Shown in pieces: positions 56,230 through 64,000 of a stretch of DNA of 64,000 nucleotides (positions are counted from its first letter, which is position 1; each line of letters begins with the position of its first letter). Origin of the DNA: Symbiodinium kawagutii (lineage: Eukaryota; Sar; Dinophyceae; Suessiales; Symbiodiniaceae); contig VSDK01020374.1 of NCBI GenBank assembly GCA_009767595.1, positions 32,027-96,026 on the forward strand. Reading direction: 5' to 3'. Under the pieces are notes generated by a model that worked only from the letters and a program-made list of their open reading frames with translations, was not told where the DNA came from and searched no databases. The position numbers were made by a program, and so were the translations under genes.

Positions 56230-58030
56230 ATTTCCAGCCCTGATTCACCAGGTCATACCAGGTCACCATACCCCAAGTGATTCCCCAGGTGAACAATTCG
56301 AACTCTCACCATTCGATGGTTAGTACAGGTTCGTACTGATCAAGGTGCAAACATGACCAAACTATATCCGGTTGAATATCATTGAATCATACTTTACCAT
56401 ACTTCACCCCGGATTTTATTGTTGCATGCAGCGCTGTATTCATGAACTGTACATGTTCATCAGCTTATGATTTGGAAGCAAAGCCAGCATAGCTATACCC
56501 TTCAACGCCAGGTGAACAAACTGCAGAAGATCATGCTGCAACACTTTACCAATGCAACTCGGCATGCGACATCACTGTACAGCAGTGCATGCAACTCATA
56601 TGATCTCATATGCAACTCATGCACTTGTAGAAACTCAAAGACTTCACTAAACATTTTCTGTGAGATCTAACATGATCTAACCCTGAGTATGGACCCTGCT
56701 TTGAGCTAAGGTCGGCAAAGGATGGTTTTCAATCCACGAGACCAACCCAGACACTTATCGGCAGGCCTTGCAATTTCGAGTGTATTTGCCGCTTTCTGTG
56801 TCACTTTGAGAGTGACACCTCTGTCATTTCGCATGCTGTTTGCAGCATTCTGGGAGTGACACGTCTTGTTTTGCGTGTTCTTGCATTCAGCAAGTAACAT
56901 TTGCGGTGTTTGCAACATTCTGGAGGTGAGACCTCTCATTTTGCATGTTTTTTGCATCGGTAGGGGGCTAGGGTGGGTTGATTAACATCCCTTAGGTTCG
57001 CATAGCTTTGGTTATATACATACTGTAGTCGAGTTTCTCCCCAACGGCCTTTTTTCGCTACATTTGGGGTTTGGAAAATTGTTGTTGTTGTTGCTGCTGA
57101 TGATGTTGTGGGTTTTTGTGTTTTGTTGTTGTTTCCTGCCACTAGTATTGTTCTGTTTTATGGTGAGCAGAGCGCATGATAAATAGAGAATTCTTAGACT
57201 CTGCAAAGACCATGTGAAATAAGATGCCACCTCTAAAATGCTACAATCACAAATCGGAATGTGGCAAACAACAAACCAACAGAAAAACCAAGTGATCAAA
57301 CTATTCCCTAAACATCTCCAAACTATTCCCCACCTTTTTGTGATGTTGACGGCTCTTGCAGGGCAAGATGCGAAAGCTCCTCTCCGTCCTTCGATTCACC
57401 ATGCAGGCAGAAGTCCAAAGTTTCGGGTGAACTAGTTTGTCTACAACTCGCCATAACAGAGACGCAATGCTATGTGATTGGGCCACATTAGATCTGAACC
57501 TGTGAGGATTCTTTGCAGTTGGCCAGTTTCACTAGATATTTGCATGCTTTTGCATATATTTGAACATATGTGCATATATTTGCTCTTGTTACGGTTTGTT
57601 GTGCAAAATCCCGACTTGGATGGTGACTTTGTGACCACAGACAGTGATTCTTGGTAGAGGATACCCTTCGGTACTTCGCTTTGGACTCTGTGGCACGCTA
57701 CTGTGAAAGTATGGAGAGGCAGAGTTGAATGGGATTTGGGGCTGATTAGGGTGTTTTGCGTGATTTCTTTGCAACTGAGAAAGACTATTAAGCGGTTGCA
57801 CACGCAGCGATCACATGAATCATACCATATGAATAGCTCCGGCAATGGCTTTGGAACAGAGCTTGATGCATCTGAATCTTGCTGTGACTATCTGTGACTT
57901 GCGTTTACCTACCTGATCCAAGCGACACTTCAGCCCCGCACAATCACCGCAAAGGTACTGTCCGGTTCAGGTCAACGTGTGTGTCCCTCAGAGTTCTGAG
58001 CAGCGCTTAGCAGTGCCTGGAAGGAGGGGC
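56230..58030. other. Spacer, no supported gene
   Basis: Short open frames on both strands (for example minus strand 57012-57299 and 57441-57845) without motifs or credible borders. A GTTGTTGTT run lies at 57080-57090 and an AT-rich stretch around 57540-57580. Confidence 0.5.
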
Positions 58031-58059
58031 CACCTGAGATTTTCACTGAGGCAAGATCT

Positions 58060-59690
58060 TCTGCAGGTGGAGAGCGTTTTCGAAGCTCCAGACCCCAGTT
58101 TTGAGGCAGCGCCACCTCGCCTGTTTCACAAGGCTGGGGACCCATGACATCAACTGCGCTTGGTTGACACTGGATTTGAACAGAAGGAATGAAGATGCAG
58201 ATGATTTGGATTGTGATTGCCCGCTGCTCTTTATCAAGAAACTCTATTGATCCGCCCGATCCAATGCCTGAAAATGGATCAAAGTGCAGGCCGCAAGCGC
58301 TTTCATGGAGATTCAGAACAAGTCGCGCCTCCAAACTGGCAGCTTGGCATTGTTTGGCAGTCGGCTTAAGGTTTCAAGACTGAATTCGACAACCAACTTG
58401 GGCTTCACCTATAACATCCTGTAACATCCTATGACTCTGGTGATGCAACGTGAAGTGCAGACTCAGAGCGGCCATGTCCGCAGTGTGTTTGAGGTGCAAG
58501 TAGCGTGGTGGCACCGGTTGCGGTCGGTGATGGCTTCGTAGATCAATCTGGACCGAGTCGGGAGCACGTCGCTGAGTTTCTGCGCGTCCCAAAGAGATCT
58601 TCAGGAGAAATTGCCAAACGAATTGCCAAATGAAGTGTCAAATGAAGTGTCAAATGAATTCATTGATAATCTTTCCGTTGGAGTTTGAATCTTTCCAAGA
58701 TTTGAAAACATCGAGATGAAGTTCTCTTAAAAGAGAACTTTCCAAGGCCAAAGGAGGGCTTGTTCATCTTGGAGCTTCGGCACAGTCTGCTTCTTGGAGC
58801 GGTGGGAGGTCAACATGATGCCCAGCTCTGGTGCTGAGCCTTTGATTTTGCTCGGTTTTTCGCGTCAAGGGCACCATGCACAGGAAAAAAGAACCGAGAC
58901 TCTGAGACACCGAGACTTTGGCGGATCAATTGATCCATATGCATGGTTGGAACGTGAAACTTAGAATGTCTTGAACACTTTGAGCCTTGAGCCCCAAAAG
59001 TTCTTGTCTCAACAGTCATAATTACCGCTTTTGAAGGCCAAGACACGATCTGCATGTTGGGCTATATTGAGCCCATTTTGACAGAATACACTCTGCTGTC
59101 ATGTACTTTCTGTTTAGCATGTTTCGTATTTGTGCTTCTATCATTGGAACATTTTCTACCTATTCGGATCAAGAACTTTTGTCTTGAACATGGAACAAAA
59201 AAGACCCTGCAAACATCCGGGCCTATGTTGAACCGATTGTGGACCTCGGGATCTCTTTGAATTGTGGAGGAGCCTATGTGCTGGATGACCATACTGATGC
59301 ACGCAAGCAGAAAGAGAAAGAATATGATAATTCATATTATGATATGATACATTAATATACATTACATGATAATACTTATTTAACTATATATGTTAATAGG
59401 TAACATAATATGTTGACAAAGATATGCTCACTCTACAAATTGGATTCGCTGCCATGAGGTGAAGACAAGCAGAACTTTGTTTACTCCTCCGATGGGGCAC
59501 AGGTGCATGAAGAAACCACCACAGCTAAGAGACATGTTACAAGACACCACAAGACAGCTAGAGATGCTCAAATTCACAATGATCCAAGCAGATCCTTGAT
59601 GCTCCAAGCTGTGCTCCTTTCAGCAGCTCTTCAAAGCAGGTCGTCGAAGTGTGTCAAAAAGTGCTGGAGCAAGGGCAAGCACCTGAGATG
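58060..59690 (+). CDS. Scattered unidentified exons
   Basis: Clear short exon-like frames: about 58067-58117 (VESVFEAPDPSFEAAPPRLF), 58293-58370 (ASAFMEIQNKSRLQTGSLAL, GT donor), about 59202-59330 (ANIRAYVEPIVDLGISLNCG, GAYVLDDHTDARKQKE) and 59500-59690 (VHEETTTAKRHVTRHHKTAR). The third is the most convincing, being hydrophobic/acidic and well bounded, but I cannot place it in a family. They lie upstream of, and on the same strand as, the LRR gene and might be its 5' exons. Confidence 0.4.
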
Positions 59691-60257
59691 AGTCTGCGAT
59701 CAGTTGAGATTCTCAGATTCTCTGCATTTCTCTGCTGACAACTTCCACGGGTAGAAGAGAATTCCATGAGGCTTCAAAGCTTGGCGGACGTTCCGCAGCT
59801 TGATGCACATGCTGAGTCCTGAGAGTTGGATAACATAAAGCTTTGTCCCAGTGAAAACTGTACCTGTTGGAGTTGAAGCCATGATGAAATGCCCGTGGCT
59901 GTTTTCATGCTTTGGGTAGCGGTCCAAGGCTTGTGTTTGTCTGCCTGTACTCTGGAATACTCGTGAAACTCTTGACGATTTGTCGTATGTGTTGGTACAT
60001 TTCAGTATTGATACAAGTGGCCTTGTCCACGAATTGGTGTACCAACTCTCAACCAACCATGTGACATTGTTTGGTGGCACCTCCATGGAAACCACTTGTT
60101 TTGGGTTACACCTGATTTCTGAACGATCCCAACAAGCGGTAACCCAATCTCTTGCTTAGCAGCGTATTAAATTGGTATGCTCATTGAGAGTAGTCAAGTG
60201 CATCAGAGAGGGTCACTGGACTTTCAAAAACAATTGAGAGATTGCACAAGAATGCAC

Positions 60258-60375
60258 TATATATCGGTATATATATATATACATGATATGTTTGTGACAT
60301 GATATTCAGTTTCGAATTACTGTAAGAATTTGTAATCTGCAGATTGACTGTGAACAACATCTCTCTCTCTCTCTA
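60258..60375. repeat. TA and CT microsatellites
   Basis: (TA)n at 60267-60282 and (TC)n at 60360-60375, the latter within the open frame upstream of the chosen LRR start codon. Confidence 0.8.
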
Positions 60376-60442
60376 CATCAGTCGATTAAGTCGTAAACTC
60401 ACACTGCCACGCCAAACGCAAAATTCACCGCAGTGTCGACCC

Positions 60443-62431
60443 ATGGATGAAGCGGAGGCAGAGGGATATGAGGAAAGCAGACCACGTAGCCGTTACGGGA
60501 AAGGCAGATTTCCAAAAGCGCAAAGAGCGGGGGGAAATACTCCCACTGAGATGGAGAGAATCCATGACGAATATGAGAATAAGAAGAGAGAATATGAAGA
60601 GACGATGAAGAGAATAAGCAAATTAAGCACCCGAAGAGAGCATGAGAATAAGAAGAGTGCAGAGAATTTCATGAAGAGCTCTCTTGCTGCAGACGAAGCA
60701 ATTCTGCAGCAGCTGAACGCATCGATGAAGCCGGGTGAACGCAGTCGAGTGAAGACGAAGACGGCGCCAAGCCTTCCGCGAGTGTCAGCGGAACCTCCAG
60801 GCCTACGTGCCTGGCGCAAGCAACGCGCACAAGGAGCTTGCGAAAGCTCACCTCTTGAGAACAAGGAGCAGCACAAGGAGCAGCACAAGGAGCAGCACAA
60901 GGAGCTCAGGAAGTTAAGAACAAGTCTCCAGGAATTACAGGGGGAAGTGCAACAGCTACAAGACTCGCTACACGAGGAAGCTGCAGAGTTTGCAAATGGC
61001 GTGATGAGTCTTCGAGGTGCTTTACACTTTCGATGTCTGGAGACGCCCGAACAAAGCATCATTCACAGGGCTATCAATATCAGTAAAGTGCACGAAACAG
61101 AACCACAGAAACTGTTGCCTACCAGCTGTGTGCAGAGCTGTGTGCAGCCAGTGCAACCGTTGCCTGGAAGAGTGCTACAACGTCTTTGCGGAGACAGTGC
61201 GCCAGTAGAACCTTCCACTTTGGTTCTTGCTGAGGTAGGCCACCTCCTTCTGGAGTGGCTCCCAGCAACAAGCACTCTGTGCTTTGGACGAGTTTGCTGC
61301 AAAGTAGCTCTTGCGCTGCATACACGTGAAGGTCTGAGGATTTGGCCTCACTTAGACGTGCCTGTTCAGTCTTTTTCCAAGGTACTGTGGAAGGGTGTGT
61401 CACCCAAACATGTCCAGAGCATTTCAGTATATGGTGCCACCGACAAAGTTGCGGAGGCTGCGGGATTGGAAGGGATATTTGGCTCTCCAACTCAATTGAA
61501 GCTGTTGAGATTCCGCTGTAGCTCTCAAGGGAGTGAGGCAGCAATACAGAAGCGCAACAAGTACGGGGATAGCATGGGCCTTGGGGACAAAGGAGTGTCT
61601 TTGATCATAGCAGCAGCACAGAAGCAAGCTTGGTGGGTTTCTTTGTCCTCACTCGACTTTGCTTGGAACCACATTTGCTTTGCGTCTCTACTAACCTTGG
61701 CAACTTCTTGGCCCTGTACCCTATCCTCTTTGTGCTTAGATTGGAATGACATAGGTCCTGAAGGATCGGCTTTGCTGGCCAAAGCTCTTGACAAGAAGAA
61801 CGTGCTATGCAGCCTGGACCTTCGGTCAAATCCATTGAAAGATGAGGGCGTGCTTTGCATTTGCAAAGCCGTGTCATCCTGTTCACTGAAATGGCTGGGC
61901 TTGGGGGAAACAATGCTCACAGATCAGGGTGCCGAACCTGCACTGCAAGCAATGCTGGGGCATCCATCCCTCAAAGGAATTGACATTGGCGAAAATTCTC
62001 TCACTGACGCAGTCTGTAGCACCCTTGCCCACTTCATTCAGGGAACACCAAACCTTCAGCAGCTGTACCTCCGTGGTTACCTTTTTGATCCAACACGCAT
62101 CAGCGACACGGGGGGTGAATTACTTGCCCGGGCTGCAGCGTCCAAAGATGGCTTTGAAATTGAGTTGGATTACCAACACGTTGGGTGCAAGACAGCTGGA
62201 GCCTTTGCGCAGAAGTTTCTTTGGAGTCGGGCATCTCTTTTCAACACCGATGTGTCCACCATGGGCGCTTTGGCTTTAGCTAACGCCTTCCGGAAAGGCC
62301 GTGCCTATGAGGGTGCGCTGGGTGAGCGAAAATGGCTCAACGTTGCGCAATGTCGCATCGCTCCCAGTGCGATCAAGCTGCTCCGGGGCGTTGGTTTTCA
62401 ACGACTGGATTCGCATGGCCAAAGGCCTTAA
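60443..62431 (+). CDS. Coiled-coil and leucine-rich-repeat (RNI-like) protein
   Basis: One 662-aa frame from ATG 60443 (the frame is open back to 60344). Residues about 35-90 and 138-180 are charged coiled coil, the second with a tandem EQHKEQHKEQHKE coded by three 12-bp repeats. Around residues 245-300 VGHLLLEWLPATSTLCFGRV CCKVALAL looks like a divergent F-box. The C-terminal half holds RNase-inhibitor-type repeats of about 28 residues: LSSLCLDWNDIGPEGSALLA, LCSLDLRSNPLKDEGVLCIC, LKWLGLGETMLTDQGAEPAL, LKGIDIGENSLTDAVCSTLA, LQQLYLRGYLFD. Such proteins are protein-protein adaptors; an F-box plus LRR would suggest substrate choice for ubiquitination, but the F-box is only suggestive. TAA ends the frame at 62429; downstream exons exist, so the true end could be spliced. 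Confidence 0.78.
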   Translation: MDEAEAEGYEESRPRSRYGKGRFPKAQRAGGNTPTEMERIHDEYENKKREYEETMKRISKLSTRREHENKKSAENFMKSSLAADEAILQQLNASMKPGERSRVKTKTAPSLPRVSAEPPGLRAWRKQRAQGACESSPLENKEQHKEQHKEQHKELRKLRTSLQELQGEVQQLQDSLHEEAAEFANGVMSLRGALHFRCLETPEQSIIHRAINISKVHETEPQKLLPTSCVQSCVQPVQPLPGRVLQRLCGDSAPVEPSTLVLAEVGHLLLEWLPATSTLCFGRVCCKVALALHTREGLRIWPHLDVPVQSFSKVLWKGVSPKHVQSISVYGATDKVAEAAGLEGIFGSPTQLKLLRFRCSSQGSEAAIQKRNKYGDSMGLGDKGVSLIIAAAQKQAWWVSLSSLDFAWNHICFASLLTLATSWPCTLSSLCLDWNDIGPEGSALLAKALDKKNVLCSLDLRSNPLKDEGVLCICKAVSSCSLKWLGLGETMLTDQGAEPALQAMLGHPSLKGIDIGENSLTDAVCSTLAHFIQGTPNLQQLYLRGYLFDPTRISDTGGELLARAAASKDGFEIELDYQHVGCKTAGAFAQKFLWSRASLFNTDVSTMGALALANAFRKGRAYEGALGERKWLNVAQCRIAPSAIKLLRGVGFQRLDSHGQRP

Positions 62432-62523
62432 GAAAATTGCTGCCTCGCCCAAGTCAGCAGTTGAATTATGAGCGTATCTTAATTTTTGCTGTTTATTTGA
62501 TTGTTTTTTCTCGAGATTTTCAG

Positions 62524-63141
62524 GTCGTGCCACAGCTTTTCCGCACAGTGGTTCACAAGCAGGTGAGGGCCTCGGTGAGGACCTTCACAGGGCCGATTTC
62601 TTGGTGGTTCTGCGGCTTCTGCGGCATCTCTTGGGTGACAGGTCTTGAGTACCGTCGAAGTGTCAGATCCCTGGGCACGGCCCTCAGAATGTTGAAACTC
62701 TCAAGTCCGAGTCGGGCAGGAACCATCAGGAACCATCAGGAACCATCAGGAACCATCAGGAACCNNNNNNNNNNNNNNNNNNNNNNNNNNNNNNNNNNNN
62801 NNNNNNNNNNNNNNNNNNNNNNNNNNNNNNNNNNNNNNNNNNNNNNNNNNNNNNNNNNNNNNNNNNNNNNNNNNNNNNNNNNNNNNNNNNNNNNNNNNNN
62901 NNNNNNNCGTAGAAAAGTCGCCGTAGTATCAGGAAAAGTGTTGTCGTTTTGGCGGCTGGCCAGGTGGTGCAGCGGAAGAACCAGCTTGTGGCCAAGTTGG
63001 AGAAGACCTTGCCTGCACTCGAAGAGTCCATCCCCCAAGGGACTGGGATGCTGAGGAATCCAACTCATCTCCATCATCTCCGAATCATCTCCATTCAGGT
63101 TCAGAAAATGAAAGAAAAAGAGCAGCAACAGAATAGGTGAA
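62524..63141 (+). CDS. Short exons downstream of the LRR gene, broken by a gap
   Basis: After TTTTCAG, 62524-62562 encodes VVPQLFRTVVHKQ and ends at a GT donor. At about 62964-63030, after GGCCAG, VVQRKNQLVAKLEKTLPALE is a basic coiled coil ending at a GA border. The 143-base gap between them prevents joining. They may be 3' exons of the LRR gene or a new gene. Confidence 0.45.
62719..62907. other. AACCATCAGG repeat running into an assembly gap (143 N)
   Basis: Four and a half copies of GGAACCATCA lead directly into unresolved bases at 62765-62907. The gap is probably a longer tandem array that did not assemble. Translations across it are meaningless. Confidence 0.95.
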
Positions 63142-63720
63142 GCCAGTGAAGGGGATATGAACATGTCAAAACCATTTTGATTAATTTCTCTAACTATCTT
63201 TCAATTCTAATCGAATTTGATTCCATTTTGAGTCCAGTCGATTTTTGTTTGCCTGCCTCTTGATGTGCCGAGGTTTCTGCAGCTCTTTGAGCCATATCAA
63301 AGTCTGCTCCGTTTGAGCACCAAGACATACCAAGACCGACCCAGTCTTCTTTGACGCAAAACCAAATGAAACCGAAGCATACGAAGTTCATCAAAGTTCA
63401 TCAAAGTTCATCATACTTCAGTAGTTGAGCAACTGTGACCTGGTATCTGTTGAATTACGTTGAACTTGATTTCTCAACTGACTTCGGATGCGAAACAGAC
63501 AGTAGCACAGTGTCAAGATGTGTCATGTGAAATGACAGGCCTGAACCCTGCAGAGTACGTCAGGGTCTCAAAGCAGATGCCAATGATGCATTGAAACATT
63601 CTTTCGTGAATTCTTTGATGCAAAGAACTTCATATAGAAACATTCAGTGTTTTAATACATCACCTTCCTTCATTGAATTATATACTATCTACACAATTAA
63701 TCACAACAGTTTTGATATCC
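63142..63720. other. Spacer, no supported gene
   Basis: Includes a TTCATCAAAG tandem (63388-63412). No exon evidence. Confidence 0.5.
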
Positions 63721-63726
63721 ATAACT

Positions 63727-63820
63727 CCTTGTGTTTGAGTACACACATGGTCTCTATCCGTTGGAGGTCAAAGAGAAGGCTATGTCTGAAATCTCTACTG
63801 ACGAGTGCCGAGCTCGGAAG
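63727..63820 (+). CDS. Exon candidate at the right edge
   Basis: The frame LVFEYTHGLYPLEVKEKAMS, then EISTDECRARK, looks like coding sequence and ends near a GG/GA border at 63820. It presumably belongs to a gene continuing past the window. Family unknown. Confidence 0.4.
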
Positions 63821-64000
63821 GGACAGAAAACAAAGCAGCAAAATGTTGGGATTAACAAAGAAAAACATAGATCTCAAGTGAGAGATTTTTTTGAGATTAT
63901 TTGATTTCTTTTTTAGATATTATTTGAATGTATGACATCTTTGTTCCCACCAAGTGAAAGTTCATTGAGGACCAAGCAGTTCATCTTAGAGCACATCGAT

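Noticed and set aside
59700..60095. Minus-strand frame of 131 codons
   Set aside because: Moderately protein-like, but it is the only sizeable antisense frame in the region and has no recognisable domain. Kept out for lack of support.

Overview
The window looks like nuclear DNA of a dinoflagellate, most likely a Symbiodiniaceae-type genome. The evidence is internal. Protein-coding segments are short exons of recognisable eukaryotic families. Introns mostly begin GC, GA or GT, and nearly all end AG followed by an exonic G, a splice grammar known from dinoflagellates. Every gene I can support lies on the + strand. The spacers are full of AT microsatellites, short tandem repeats and satellite blocks. 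I saw no bacterial operons, rRNA, tRNA or CRISPR array.

Left part (1-27.3 kb): repeats at the extreme left; a splicing-factor-1-like (branchpoint-bridging) gene whose KH/QUA2 exons lie at about 3.0-3.8 kb and whose zinc knuckles and tail lie at about 12.0-13.6 kb; between them a complete 15-exon Gfo/Idh/MocA oxidoreductase (4252-8639, 359 aa when joined); an 85/96-bp satellite (10.7-11.25 kb); an intronless SLC34-type sodium/phosphate cotransporter-like gene (14338-16254); a second KH-domain RNA-binding gene with a Gly/Met/Pro tail built from small repeated exons (about 17.9-23.16 kb); and a single-domain voltage-gated cation channel with a long coiled-coil N-terminus (24163-27307, seven exons, 677 aa).

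Middle (27.6-45.7 kb): a 135-bp-period satellite is split by about 15 kb of unrelated gene-rich DNA (about 28817-43839). Outside the satellite on both sides are GGTCGGGAT arrays. The 15-kb segment carries at least one very large intron-rich gene: an acidic/Lys-rich N-terminal part, a degenerate cytosine-methyltransferase-like module (34.27-36.08 kb), Pro/Thr-rich and basic segments, and a C-terminal set of exons (41.36-43.71 kb) with HGDEGRG, zinc-ligand-like Cys and WQDEDF motifs. I read it as a gene-bearing insertion into a satellite and the best candidate for an undescribed mobile system here.

Right part (45.9-64 kb): many short in-frame exons of one or more unidentified genes, then a mostly intronless coiled-coil, F-box-like, leucine-rich-repeat protein (60443-62431) with further exons beyond it. 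Two runs of N (23732-23741 and 62765-62907) are assembly gaps. Exon joins were made by eye from frame, phase and family similarity; no alignment or transcript data were available.
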